56,883 nucleotides of DNA from an uncultured Acidobacteriota bacterium (lineage in GTDB: Bacteria; Acidobacteriota; Thermoanaerobaculia; Gp7-AA8): NCBI GenBank assembly GCA_946887105.1, contig CAMPKJ010000004.1, positions 1-56,883 on the forward strand. The letters run 5' to 3'. Each line of letters begins with the position of its first letter. Position 1 is the stretch's first letter. The position numbers and the translations under genes are program-made. Positions 8,304 through 16,982 of the stretch are shown here, one piece after another. The notes under the pieces were generated by a model, which was not told the DNA's origin, ran no database searches, and saw only the letters and a program-made list of their open reading frames with translations.

Positions 8304-9667
8304 AGCGCTGGTCGCGATTGTTCGTGCCGTTGCTGCTCGGCGCGATCCTGCTCGCGATGTACTGGATCCTGCGCGACAACCCGTCCCTGTTGCGCATCGG
8401 CCGCATCGACGGCGCGCTGTTCGTGCGCATCCTGCTGTTCCTCGCGTGCATTCCGCTGACGCTCTTCGCGGTGCGCGCCATCGACCTGGTGGCGTTCGAC
8501 CTGCGCCGCACCATGCCGGCCCCGCAACTCCTGCGCGAGCTCGTCGCGATCGTGCTCTACGCGATCGCGTTCGGCTCCGCGTTCTCGTTCATCTTCAACC
8601 GCAGCGTGACCGCGTTCCTGGCCACAGGCACCGTGGTGGCGGCGGTGCTCGGTCTGGCCATGCAGGAGACGCTCGGCAATCTCTTCGCCGGCATCGCCCT
8701 GCACATGGAAAGCAGCTTCGCGCCAGGTGACGTCGTGCGCAGCGGCGAGCACCTCGGCATCGTCGAAGCGATCCGCTGGCGCGGTACGCGGCTGCGCACG
8801 TTCAACAACAACGTCGTGATCGTCCCGAACTCGGTGCTCGCGCGCGAGCGGCTGGAAGTCTTTCCCCGCAACAACTTCAACGCTCGCTTGCTGCAGTTGA
8901 CCATCGACTATCACTCCGCGCCCGCCACCGTGATCAGCGTCCTCACGCAAGCCGCATCCCACGTCGACGGAGTGGTGCAGGAGATGCCGTGCCTGGCGCG
9001 CGTGGCCGCATTCGCCGAGTCGGGCATCACGTACGAGATCAAGTACTTCACTGCCGATTACGCGCTGCGCGACCGCATCGATGCCGACATCCGCAAGGCG
9101 GTCTGGTACGCGCTGCAGCGCAATGGCATTCCGCTGGGGCTGCCGATCCGCGCGGTGAAACGCTACGCACCGGCAGCGCAGCGCCTGCAGCCGGAACCGG
9201 GAACGATCCGCCGGCGGCTCTCGCGCGTAGACATCCTTTCGCCGATCTCGCGCGACGTGCAGCAGAAGATCGCCGACGCCGCACGCGTGCACGTCTTTTC
9301 GAACGGCGAGACCATCCTCAGCCGCGGCACCGAGGGCGACTCGATGTTCATCGTGCACGACGGATCGGTGTCGGTGCGCGTGGACGATGCGGAAGTGGCG
9401 CGGCTCGGCCCGGGCGACTTTTTCGGCGAGATGGCGTTGCTCACGGGGGAACGCCGCAAGGCTGACGTCGTCGCGCTGACGGACGTCGTGGCGCTGGAGA
9501 TCGCGCGCGATGCACTCCTGCCGGTGCTGCAGGAAGTGCCCGATCTCGCCGCGGCGATCTCCGCGCGAGTGGTCCAGCGGCAAGGCAATCTCGACTCGCG
9601 TCGCGCACCTTCGCCGGAGGAACACGCCTCGATGCTCTCGCGCATCAAGGCGTATTTTGGACTGTGA
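8300..9667 (+). CDS. MscS-type mechanosensitive channel with C-terminal cyclic-nucleotide-binding domain
   Basis: 455 residues, GTG start. Four hydrophobic segments occupy residues ~7-135; the last (TGTVVAAVLGLAMQETLGNLFAG) is the Gly/Ala-rich pore helix of MscS proteins, followed by the beta domain (FAPGDVVRSGEHLGIVEAIRWRGTRLRTFNNNVVIVPNS). Residues ~310-430 form a cyclic-nucleotide-binding domain (GTEGDSMFIVHDGSVSVRV, then LGPGDFFGEMALLTGERRKADV, where GEMALL and the following arginine match the phosphate-binding cassette). Likely an inner-membrane channel whose gating responds to a nucleotide. Overlaps the previous and next genes by 4 bases each. Confidence 0.92.
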   Translation: MKRWSRLFVPLLLGAILLAMYWILRDNPSLLRIGRIDGALFVRILLFLACIPLTLFAVRAIDLVAFDLRRTMPAPQLLRELVAIVLYAIAFGSAFSFIFNRSVTAFLATGTVVAAVLGLAMQETLGNLFAGIALHMESSFAPGDVVRSGEHLGIVEAIRWRGTRLRTFNNNVVIVPNSVLARERLEVFPRNNFNARLLQLTIDYHSAPATVISVLTQAASHVDGVVQEMPCLARVAAFAESGITYEIKYFTADYALRDRIDADIRKAVWYALQRNGIPLGLPIRAVKRYAPAAQRLQPEPGTIRRRLSRVDILSPISRDVQQKIADAARVHVFSNGETILSRGTEGDSMFIVHDGSVSVRVDDAEVARLGPGDFFGEMALLTGERRKADVVALTDVVALEIARDALLPVLQEVPDLAAAISARVVQRQGNLDSRRAPSPEEHASMLSRIKAYFGL

Positions 9668-11040
9668 GCATGCAGCGCCTGTTGATCGTGGAAGACAAGG
9701 AATCGCTCGCGCACATGCTGCGCGAGGCGGTGCTGGCGGACGGTCTCGAAGCCGAGGTGGCCGCGTCCGGCTCGGCGGCCATGCGCTGGCTCGCGGAAGG
9801 ACGGCGCTACATGGCCGTGCTCACCGATCTCCGCCTGCCGGGCGCGGACGGCATCGACGTGCTGCGCCAGGCGAAGGAGAGCGATCCCGATTGCCCGGTG
9901 ATCGTGATGACCGCGTTCGGAACGATCGAGAACGCGGTCGAGGCGATGAAGCTCGGCGCGTACGACTACATCGAGAAGCCGATCGATCTCGATCACCTCT
10001 CCATCCTCTTGCGCCGCTGCCGCGAACATCGCGAGCTGCGCCACGAGAATCTGCTGCTGAAGGAAGAGTTCCAGAAGCAGTACCGGCTGCCGGCCATCGT
10101 CGGCGACTCGCCGCGCATCGTGGAGGTGTCGCACGCGATCCAGCGCGTCGCGCCGACCGATTCGACGGTGTTGCTGCAAGGGGAGTCGGGTACGGGAAAG
10201 GAACTGTTCGCGCGCGCCATCCATCAGCTCTCGCCGCGCCGCGACCGGCCGTTCGTGGCGCTGAACTGCGCGGCCATCCCGTCCACTCTGATCGAGAACG
10301 AGCTTTTCGGACACGAGAAGGGCTCCTTCACCGGCGCCTCGGCACGCCAGCTCGGGAAGTTCGAGCTGGCCGATACCGGAACGATTTTTCTCGATGAGAT
10401 CGGCGAGCTCGACATCGCGGTGCAGGCGAAGGTGCTGCGCGTGCTGCAGGAGCGCCGCTTCGAGCGCATCGGCGGCAACGTACCGATCGATGCCGACGTG
10501 CGCATCATCTGCGCGACCAACCGCCAGCTCGAAGACGCGGTGAAGCGCGGCACGTTCCGCGACGATCTCTACTTCCGCGTCAACGTCTTCCCGGTGACCA
10601 TTCCGCCGCTGCGCGCGCGCCGCGAGGACATCGACGCGCTGATCGACTTCTTCCTGCAACGCTTCGCGCGCGAGCTCGGCCGTCCGGGGCTGCGCATCAC
10701 GGACGACGCGCGCGCGCGCATGCGCGCATACGACTGGCCGGGCAACATTCGCGAGCTGCAGAACGCGATCGAGCGCGCGGCCATCCTCTGCGACCGCAAC
10801 ACCATCGACGTCCGCGACATCAACGTGCCGTCGACGAGCGCCGCCGCCGACGCGCTTCGCGAGGCGCTCGATCTCACCGGCACGCTCGAAGAGGCAACCG
10901 GCCGCGCGACGCGCGTCATCGAGCGCCTGAAAATCGAAGACGCGCTGCAGCGCACCGCCACCCGCAACGCCGCCGCCGAGCTCCTCGGCATCTCCCCACG
11001 CGCGCTGACGGCGAAGATCAAAGAGCTGGAGATCGAATGA
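9664..11040 (+). CDS. Sigma-54-dependent response regulator, NtrC family
   Basis: 458 residues, GTG 9664 (an ATG two codons later is also possible). Receiver domain 5-120 with acidic D11, phospho-acceptor D55 (LTDLRLPG) and K105 (EKP). AAA+ domain ~143-375 with Walker A GESGTGKE at 173-180, a GSFTGA loop at 220-225 (canonical GAFTGA contacts sigma-54), Walker B TIFLDEIG and arginine-finger-type FRDDLYFRVNVFPV. C-terminal Fis-type helix-turn-helix (NAAAELLGISPRALTAKIKEL). It should activate sigma-54 promoters when phosphorylated. No histidine kinase gene is nearby, so its sensor lies elsewhere. Coupled by overlap to the channel gene before it and to the ORFan after it. Confidence 0.95.
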   Translation: MSMQRLLIVEDKESLAHMLREAVLADGLEAEVAASGSAAMRWLAEGRRYMAVLTDLRLPGADGIDVLRQAKESDPDCPVIVMTAFGTIENAVEAMKLGAYDYIEKPIDLDHLSILLRRCREHRELRHENLLLKEEFQKQYRLPAIVGDSPRIVEVSHAIQRVAPTDSTVLLQGESGTGKELFARAIHQLSPRRDRPFVALNCAAIPSTLIENELFGHEKGSFTGASARQLGKFELADTGTIFLDEIGELDIAVQAKVLRVLQERRFERIGGNVPIDADVRIICATNRQLEDAVKRGTFRDDLYFRVNVFPVTIPPLRARREDIDALIDFFLQRFARELGRPGLRITDDARARMRAYDWPGNIRELQNAIERAAILCDRNTIDVRDINVPSTSAAADALREALDLTGTLEEATGRATRVIERLKIEDALQRTATRNAAAELLGISPRALTAKIKELEIE

Positions 11041-11264
11041 ACATCCCCACTTCGAAAGACGTGGTCGCCTATCTCAACGAACGCCTGGCCGCGCGCGGTC
11101 TGCCGTACCGGCTCGAACATCTGGCCGTGCTGCCGTACATGAATCCGATGTGGATGGCGAACTGGGACGCGCCGCAGCTCGCCGACGCGCCCGAGCAGGA
11201 CATCATCGAGGAAGAGATCCGCGAAGCGCGCTGGCGCTTCCCGCAGATTTATGACGAGTACTAG
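11037..11264 (+). CDS. Small conserved-looking hypothetical protein
   Basis: 75 residues. The ATG overlaps the stop of the NtrC-type gene (ATGA), which supports its being a real gene. No signal peptide or membrane helix. It has an N-terminal amphipathic helix (SKDVVAYLNERLAARGL), a Met/Trp-rich middle (YMNPMWMANW) and an acidic C-terminal half (EQDIIEEEIREARWRF). I do not recognise the family. It may be a partner of the regulator. It ends in front of a large inverted repeat. Confidence 0.6.
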   Translation: MNIPTSKDVVAYLNERLAARGLPYRLEHLAVLPYMNPMWMANWDAPQLADAPEQDIIEEEIREARWRFPQIYDEY

Positions 11265-11274
11265 TCCGCTGGCA

Positions 11275-11381
11275 TGTCATCCCGAGCGTGAGTCGAGGGA
11301 CCTGGGCGGCCGGGGCGGTGCAAGGCATCTGTTTCGCGCCGCCAACCCGCACAGGTCCCTCGACTGACGCTCGGGATGACA
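11275..11381. repeat. Long inverted repeat between convergent genes
   Basis: Two 30-base arms, 11275-11304 and 11352-11381, are reverse complements at 29 of 30 positions, separated by a 47-base GC-rich centre. It fills the space between a + gene ending at 11264 and a - gene ending at 11386, so it can act as a two-way terminator. The form (TCATCCCGAGCG at the ends) is that of a dispersed palindromic intergenic repeat; only one copy is in this window. Confidence 0.75.
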
Positions 11382-11385
11382 GGGG

Positions 11386-13026
11386 CTAGTCCGCGCTCGC
11401 GGGCGGCGCAATCCCGAGCAAGCCCGCCACGAATCGGGCGATCTTCGTCTGCGCGATCTCGCCCAACGCTCCCACCGGCACACCCTGTCCGATGGCGAAA
11501 AGCGGAGGATGGAGCTCGCGATGAATGTTCAAGCCGCCGTGCTGGCCGCGCGGTTTCGGCGGCGCGTGCTCATCCGGCTCGATCGCTACGTTGGGGAACG
11601 CCCAGGCGATGACGTCCCCCGAATTGCGGTGCGAAGCCGCCGTCTTTTTCTCGAGGCGCTCGAAGAGGCCGGTCGCGCTGAGCATGGCGATGACGGCGTC
11701 GGAGTCGTCGGGACTGTCGAAGCGATAGAGATGTGCGTGCGCGCCCGAGCTGTACCCGCGCCACCGCGGAGCGAAGCCGTGCTCGGCGAGCAGAGTATTG
11801 ATGCGCAGTTCGCGGTCGGCGACCACCAGGCCGTGATCGCCGGTGACGATCAGCGCATCGTCCGCGCGGAGCGCTTCCGCGAATGCGGCCACGGCACGAT
11901 CGGCGGCGGCGAACGCGGCGCGCTGCACGCGATCGCTTTCCGGTGTGCCGAGGTATTCGTGAGCGGCGATGTCGATCCCGGCGCGATAGGCGAGGAGCAG
12001 ATCGAACGGCATCCGCTCGATGCTGATCCTCTGTGCGCGCATGTAGAACTCTTCCAGCCGCTCGAGCTGCTCGATGAACGTGTCCGTGTCCAACGCGAGC
12101 TCTTCCTCCGGAACGCCCGGCCAGAAGCCTGCTTCCTGATCGAGCAGCGCACGGAACGAGTCCGGCCACGATTCGTTGCGCGAGATCGCGCCCCAGTAAA
12201 TGGTCACATCGAGCTGCGGTGACGCGCGAAGGATTTTCGACCACGACCCGCGCAGGCCTTCCGATGATTGCGCGGAGACGGCAAACCATCCGCGTGCGTC
12301 CGGCGCGATCTCCCGCTCGCCCGCTTCGATGAAGTAGGCGTCGTAGTTCGTGCGCGCGTCGTCGGTGCTGTCGTACGCGACGATGAAAACGTCCAGGCGG
12401 AAACCCCACTCGACGCGTGCGCGCTGGATCGGGCTGTACGAGCGCCGCCGTTGCGGGCGATCGGTCCATGTCGGCGGAACCCACTCGCGTTTGAAGTCGG
12501 TGCGCTTCAACGTGACCATGCGCGCGGGCACGAGCGGCGGCGCCCACACCAGTCCGAAGTCCGCCGTGCGCCGCGGCGATTTGTTGTCGATGGTCGGAAA
12601 CGACACCGCGCCGACGCGTTTCCCCTGGCGCCGCGCCGCCTCCACGAGTGACTCGACGTCCGGATCCTGCATCATCCCGCGCGCGATCTCGTAGGCCGGT
12701 CTCCCCGCGATATGGAAGCGGTTGGCGACGATGCCGGTGCGCTGCGGAACGGCACCGGTGAGGATCGACACGTGCGACGGCGCGGTGAGCGTCGGATCGA
12801 CATTGATGATGCGCGCCGATGCGCCTTCGCGCGCGAGCCGCTCGAATGCGGGCAGGTTCTGTTGCCGCGCCAGCGCGTCCGCTCCCAGTCCGTCGAACGA
12901 CAGCAGCACCACGCGGCGTGCCGTCGACGTCGCCGCGAATTGCGGTTGCCGCGGCGCGATTTGCGCCGGCGGCGCGGAAACACACGAAACGAGAGCGAGA
13001 AGAAGAAGGGGAAGGGATCGCCGCAT
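11386..13026 (-). CDS. Lipoprotein alkaline-phosphatase-superfamily phosphodiesterase
   Basis: 546 residues. N-terminal lipoprotein signal with lipobox LVSC (Cys15). Type I phosphodiesterase/nucleotide pyrophosphatase features: VVLLSFDGLGADAL with the metal Asp, LTAPSHVSILTGAVPQRTGI with the nucleophilic Thr/Ser region, FDLLLAYRAGIDIAAHEYLG with Asp and His, and ALIVTGDHGLV plus a late His in GQHGGLNIHREL. It probably hydrolyses a phosphodiester or nucleotide substrate in the periplasm, membrane-anchored. Starts 3 bases after the amidohydrolase stop, so the pair forms an operon. Confidence 0.88.
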   Translation of the reverse strand: MRRSLPLLLLALVSCVSAPPAQIAPRQPQFAATSTARRVVLLSFDGLGADALARQQNLPAFERLAREGASARIINVDPTLTAPSHVSILTGAVPQRTGIVANRFHIAGRPAYEIARGMMQDPDVESLVEAARRQGKRVGAVSFPTIDNKSPRRTADFGLVWAPPLVPARMVTLKRTDFKREWVPPTWTDRPQRRRSYSPIQRARVEWGFRLDVFIVAYDSTDDARTNYDAYFIEAGEREIAPDARGWFAVSAQSSEGLRGSWSKILRASPQLDVTIYWGAISRNESWPDSFRALLDQEAGFWPGVPEEELALDTDTFIEQLERLEEFYMRAQRISIERMPFDLLLAYRAGIDIAAHEYLGTPESDRVQRAAFAAADRAVAAFAEALRADDALIVTGDHGLVVADRELRINTLLAEHGFAPRWRGYSSGAHAHLYRFDSPDDSDAVIAMLSATGLFERLEKKTAASHRNSGDVIAWAFPNVAIEPDEHAPPKPRGQHGGLNIHRELHPPLFAIGQGVPVGALGEIAQTKIARFVAGLLGIAPPASAD

Positions 13027-13029
13027 GAA

Positions 13030-14403
13030 CTATCTTTTCAGGCTGGCCAGAATGCGATCCCGATACTCCTTCGCTTTCGCCATCGTTTCTTCTTCGTCGA
13101 TGGTCAGCACTTTGCCGCGCCGCATCAGGATGCGCCCGTCGACGATGGTGGTGACGACGGAGTTCCCCGAGGCCGCGTAGACGATCGCTGACTCGACGGA
13201 GTAGACCGGCTGCGTTTTCACCTGCTGCAGGTCGATGATCACCACGTCGGCGCGTTTGCCGCGCTCGAGCGTGCCGATGCGATCGGCGAGACCGAGCACC
13301 TGCGCGCCGCCGATGGTGCCGAGGCGGAGCAGCTCGCGCGCGCTGATCGCCTTCGGATCGCCGCGCGTCACTTTCTGCAGGCGCGCGGCGCTGGCCATCT
13401 CCTCGAGCATGTCCAGATTGTTGTTCGAGCCGGCGGGGCCGTCGGTGCCGAGTCCCACTTCCATCCCCGCTCGAATCATGTCCACGACCGGCGCGACGCC
13501 GGATGCGAGCATCTGATTCGATTCCGGACAATGCGCGACGCCGGTCTTCTTCGCCGCAAAAATGCGCAGCTCGTCCGCGGTCAGGTGCACACCGTGCGCG
13601 GCCACGACGTCATCGCCCAGAAAGCCGATCGAGTCGAGATACGCGCCGGGCGTCATCCCGTTCTGTTTCTCCGCGACCTGGCGCAGCTCGTCCTTCGTCT
13701 CGGAGACGTGAATGAGGATCGGAATGCCGAGCTCCGTCGCCAGTGCACGGACCTGTTTCAGATGATCGGTCGAGACGGTGTACGGAGCGTGTGGCGCCAT
13801 CGCAGGCGTGATCAGCGGATCGCCTTTCCACTGCCGCGCGAACTGGCGGATGTACGCGATCATCTCGTCCCAGGTCTTGTTATCCGGCGCGGGGAAATCG
13901 ATGAGCGTGTTGCCGAGCACGCCGCGCAGGCCGGCCGCCTTCGTCTCGCGCGCGATGTCGGACTCGAAGTAGTACATGTCGGCGAACGTGGTCGTGCCGG
14001 AGCGGATCATCTCCGCCGCCGCCAGCCGCGTTCCCCACTTCACGAACTCGCGATCGACGTTCTTGGCCTCGGCCGGAAAGATGAAGTTCGTCAGCCAGTC
14101 CATCAGCTCGCGATCGTCCGCGATGCCGCGGAAGAGCGTCATCGGCACGTGCGTGTGCGCGTTCACGAATCCCGGAACGACCGCATGCCCGCCGGCGCGA
14201 ATGACCGTCTTCGCCGTGTACCTGCCGTCGACATCTCGCGACGAGCCGACCGCGACGATCGCGCCGTCCCGAATGGCAACGGAGCCATTCTCGATATTCG
14301 GCCCCGCCATCGTGACGACCGTGCCGCCGGTGATGAGGATGTCGGCGCGTTCGGCGGCATGGGCGGCGGTGGCGAGGAAGAGGGCCAGTACAAGTCGCTT
14401 CAT
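13030..14403 (-). CDS. Secreted amidohydrolase, MtaD/SsnA-like (methylthioadenosine/S-adenosylhomocysteine deaminase family)
   Basis: 457 residues. A cleavable signal peptide (MKRLVLALFLATAAHA) precedes a complete amidohydrolase: composite beta-sandwich start (DILITGGTVVTM), metal ligands H83 and H85 in VNAHTHVPMTLFRGIADD, the APHAPYTVS and HVSETKDE segments, AAHGVHLT, and GTDGPAGSNNNLDMLEEM with the metal Asp. The closest family I recognise is MtaD-type deaminases of methylthioadenosine or S-adenosylhomocysteine, which are normally cytoplasmic; the signal peptide makes this one unusual. Guanine or chlorohydrolase-type activity is an alternative. It leads the operon with the phosphodiesterase. 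Confidence 0.88.
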   Translation of the reverse strand: MKRLVLALFLATAAHAAERADILITGGTVVTMAGPNIENGSVAIRDGAIVAVGSSRDVDGRYTAKTVIRAGGHAVVPGFVNAHTHVPMTLFRGIADDRELMDWLTNFIFPAEAKNVDREFVKWGTRLAAAEMIRSGTTTFADMYYFESDIARETKAAGLRGVLGNTLIDFPAPDNKTWDEMIAYIRQFARQWKGDPLITPAMAPHAPYTVSTDHLKQVRALATELGIPILIHVSETKDELRQVAEKQNGMTPGAYLDSIGFLGDDVVAAHGVHLTADELRIFAAKKTGVAHCPESNQMLASGVAPVVDMIRAGMEVGLGTDGPAGSNNNLDMLEEMASAARLQKVTRGDPKAISARELLRLGTIGGAQVLGLADRIGTLERGKRADVVIIDLQQVKTQPVYSVESAIVYAASGNSVVTTIVDGRILMRRGKVLTIDEEETMAKAKEYRDRILASLKR

Positions 14404-14411
14404 CGCCGGGA

Positions 14412-14419
14412 ACTATAAT
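14412..14419. promoter_or_regulatory. Shared bidirectional -10 box
   Basis: The 8 bases ACTATAAT contain TATAAT on the + strand (14414-14419), 7 bases before ATG 14427, and TATAGT on the - strand (14417-14412), 8 bases before the amidohydrolase ATG at 14403. Only 23 bases separate the two start codons. The spacing fits leaderless transcripts in both directions. Confidence 0.5.
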
Positions 14420-14426
14420 GGAGAGC

Positions 14427-14996
14427 ATGGCCGCACGAGTACGGCAGCACGCGACGTACGAGGATCTGCTCCAGGTCCCGGAAAACATGATCGCGGAGCT
14501 GATCGAAGGCGAGTTGTATGCCTCGCCACGGCCCGCAGGGCCTCATACGAACGCCGCGTCAGGGTTGGGGTATACCCTCGGCCCGGCGTTCCACTTCGGA
14601 CGCGGCGGCCCGGGTGGCTGGTGGATTTTCTTCGCACCGGAAGTGCATCTTGGCCGGAATGTAATCGTTCCCGATCTCGCGGGCTGGCGTCGCGAACGGA
14701 TGCCCGAGATCCCCAGGAATCATGTTTTTTCGATCGTGCCTGATTGGATCTGCGAGGTGACGTCACCTTCGAGCGGCCGGCTGGATCGGCTGAAGAAGCT
14801 GCCAATTTACGCGCGCGGCGATGTGGATTACGCGTGGATTCTCGACCCCGAGCAGCAGACGCTCGAGGCATACCGCCGCGAGGACGATCGATGGATTCTC
14901 CTTGGTACGTACGGCGAAGAGCCGATCGTACGAGTGGCGCCCTTCGAGGCGATCGAGATCGACCTCACGTTGATCTGGGGACCCCTTCCCGCATAA
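14427..14996 (+). CDS. Uma2-family (DUF820) PD-(D/E)XK nuclease-like protein
   Basis: 189 residues from ATG 14427; an in-frame ATG at 14418 lies inside the TATAAT box and is less likely. Typical Uma2 layout: helical start ([23 protein letters not shown]), then active-site Asp in VPDLAGW, Glu in [10 protein letters not shown], Lys in [21 protein letters not shown]. These proteins have a restriction-endonuclease-like fold and are common in cyanobacteria and other environmental bacteria; their biological role is not established. The last 32 bases overlap, tail to tail, the end of hisIE. Confidence 0.88.
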   Translation: MAARVRQHATYEDLLQVPENMIAELIEGELYASPRPAGPHTNAASGLGYTLGPAFHFGRGGPGGWWIFFAPEVHLGRNVIVPDLAGWRRERMPEIPRNHVFSIVPDWICEVTSPSSGRLDRLKKLPIYARGDVDYAWILDPEQQTLEAYRREDDRWILLGTYGEEPIVRVAPFEAIEIDLTLIWGPLPA

Positions 14997-15540
14997 CCAG
15001 CTCGTCCTCCACCTCCGCCCACGCGATGCCTGCGTCGACCATCAGCACGGTCAGGTGGAACACGAGGTCGGCGAGCTCGCTGACGATGCGTTCGCGTTCG
15101 GCGCCTTTGGCGGCGATCACCACCTCGGTCGCTTCTTCGCCTACTTTCTTGAGGATCTTGTCGCGCCCTTCGTTGAAGAGGTAGGTCGAGTACGAGCCGG
15201 CGGGGCGTTGCGCGTGGCGGTCGCGGAGGATGCGCTCGAGCCGTTCGAGCATCAGCGGCGGGATGTCGCGGAAGCACGAGGTCGTGCCGGTGTGACAGGC
15301 GGGGCCGCGCGGTTCGACGGTGACGACCAGCGCGTCGCCGTCGCAGTCTTCGGCGATGTGGATGACGCGCTGCGTGTTGCCGCTGGTCGCGCCTTTGTGC
15401 CATAGCTCGTTGCGGCTGCGGCTCCAGAACCATGTTTCGCCGGTCTCGCGCGTCTTCGCGAGCGACTCGTCGTTCATGTACGCGAGCGTGAGGATGGCGC
15501 CCGTGCGTGCGTCGCGGATGATCGCGGGGGTGAGGTTCAT
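14965..15540 (-). CDS. hisIE: Bifunctional phosphoribosyl-AMP cyclohydrolase / phosphoribosyl-ATP pyrophosphatase
   Basis: 191 residues. HisI part (residues ~1-95) with [12 protein letters not shown], the SGNTQRV loop and metal-binding [10 protein letters not shown] and GPACHTG motifs. HisE part (~100-185) with [31 protein letters not shown] and the acidic helix [13 protein letters not shown]. It catalyses steps 2 and 3 of histidine synthesis. The start ATG overlaps the hisAF stop (ATGA). It is the last gene of the his operon, and its 3' end overlaps the convergent Uma2 gene. Confidence 0.96.
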   Translation of the reverse strand: MNLTPAIIRDARTGAILTLAYMNDESLAKTRETGETWFWSRSRNELWHKGATSGNTQRVIHIAEDCDGDALVVTVEPRGPACHTGTTSCFRDIPPLMLERLERILRDRHAQRPAGSYSTYLFNEGRDKILKKVGEEATEVVIAAKGAERERIVSELADLVFHLTVLMVDAGIAWAEVEDELVMREGVPRST

Positions 15541-16982
15541 CGCGTCGGGATCCCTTCTGCGGCGAGGTGTCGTTTCACTTCGCCGACGGTGAGCACGCGG
15601 TCGTGAAAGAGCGATGCGGCGAGGACGGCGCGGGCGCCGCCGATCTCGATCGCATCGCGGAAGTCTTCGACGCAGCCCGCGCCACCGGATGCGATCACGC
15701 CGATTCTCACGCTGCGGGTCACGGCGCGCAGAAGCTCGAGATCGAATCCGCGATTCGTGCCGTCGCGATCGACGGATGTGAGCAGGATCTCGCCAGCGCC
15801 GAGTCGTTCCGCACGGCGGCACCATTCCACGGCGTCGACGTCCGTGACGTCGCGGCCGCCGCGGATCGTGGCGCGGCCGCCTTTCGCATCGCACGAGAGC
15901 ACGACCGCCTGCGCGCCGAACTCGCGCGCGCATTGCTCGATCAGCGACGGATCGCGCAACGCCGCGGTGTTGATGGCCACGCGATCGGCACCCGCGCGCA
16001 GCAGCGCCCGGAAGTCGTCGATCGTGCGCACGCCGCCGCCGACCGTCAGCGGGATGAAGATCGACTCCGCGACGCGGCGCACGGTCGCGACGTCGCCGGA
16101 GCCGTCGATGTCGAGCAGGACCAGCTCGTCGGCGCCTTCTTCTTCGTAGCGCATCGCGCACGCGACGGGATCGCCGGCATCGCGGATATTCGTGAATGCC
16201 ACCCCTTTCACGACCCGTCCGGCGCGCACGTCGAGGCAGGGGATGACGCGCTCCGGAATGGCATTCGGCGTCGCCAGCCGTGCGAGCGTGTCACGCAGGT
16301 CGATGCGGCGTTCGAGCAGCGCCTTGCCGATCACGCAGCCGCTGATGTTGCCGAGGCGCGCGAGCGAGACGACGTCGGTCACGGTCGAAATGCCGCCGGA
16401 GGCGATCAGTCTCACGCGCGTCATGGCGCGCAGCGTCCGGTAGAGCGCGAACGAAGGTCCGCGCAGCGCGCCGTCGTGCGAGACGTCGGTGACCAGCGCC
16501 TCGGCGATGCCGAGCGATTCGAGATGCGCGAAGACGCTCTCGAGCGAGGCCGGCGACGCGCGCTCCCAGCCGTGCGTGCGGATCACACCCTCGCGGATGT
16601 CCACCGCCGGCACGACCCGCTCGCCGCCGAAGCGGTCGACGAGCGTCTGCAGCAGCCGCGGCGACTCTGCCGCGACGGTGCCGGCCACGATGCGCTCGAC
16701 GCCGCAATCGATCCAGCGTTGCGCGTCGTCGACGGATCGAATGCCGCCGCCGACCTGCACGAGCAAATCGCGCGTGGCCAGACGTCGCACCAGGCCAGTC
16801 TCGACCGGACGTCCGCTGCGCGATGCTTCGAGATCGACGACGTGCAGCCGCGTGCCGCGCGGCACATCGAGCGCGTCGAGCACCGCTTCCGGTTCGCCGT
16901 ACGTCTGCGCGGTGGCAAAGTCGCCGCGCGTGAGGCGCACCACGCGCCCGCCGAGGAGATCGAGCGACGGGATCACTTGCAT
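15537..16982 (-). CDS. hisAF: HisA-HisF fusion: ProFAR isomerase joined to imidazole glycerol phosphate synthase cyclase
   Basis: 481 residues in one uninterrupted frame. Residues 1-~236 are HisA: D8 ([13 protein letters not shown]) and D128 ([10 protein letters not shown]) fit the two catalytic Asp; phosphate loops VGGGIRS and IASGGIST are present. Residues ~243-481 are HisF: D251 ([15 protein letters not shown]) and D365 (SCDAKGG) fit its catalytic Asp; [15 protein letters not shown] and ASGGAG follow. The join is [14 protein letters not shown], with no stop and no in-frame ATG/GTG/TTG near the HisF start; the one ATG there is out of frame. Both barrels look intact. Start chosen at ATG 16982, overlapping hisH by 10 bases. 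The fusion would carry two consecutive pathway steps. Confidence 0.93.
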   Translation of the reverse strand: MQVIPSLDLLGGRVVRLTRGDFATAQTYGEPEAVLDALDVPRGTRLHVVDLEASRSGRPVETGLVRRLATRDLLVQVGGGIRSVDDAQRWIDCGVERIVAGTVAAESPRLLQTLVDRFGGERVVPAVDIREGVIRTHGWERASPASLESVFAHLESLGIAEALVTDVSHDGALRGPSFALYRTLRAMTRVRLIASGGISTVTDVVSLARLGNISGCVIGKALLERRIDLRDTLARLATPNAIPERVIPCLDVRAGRVVKGVAFTNIRDAGDPVACAMRYEEEGADELVLLDIDGSGDVATVRRVAESIFIPLTVGGGVRTIDDFRALLRAGADRVAINTAALRDPSLIEQCAREFGAQAVVLSCDAKGGRATIRGGRDVTDVDAVEWCRRAERLGAGEILLTSVDRDGTNRGFDLELLRAVTRSVRIGVIASGGAGCVEDFRDAIEIGGARAVLAASLFHDRVLTVGEVKRHLAAEGIPTR

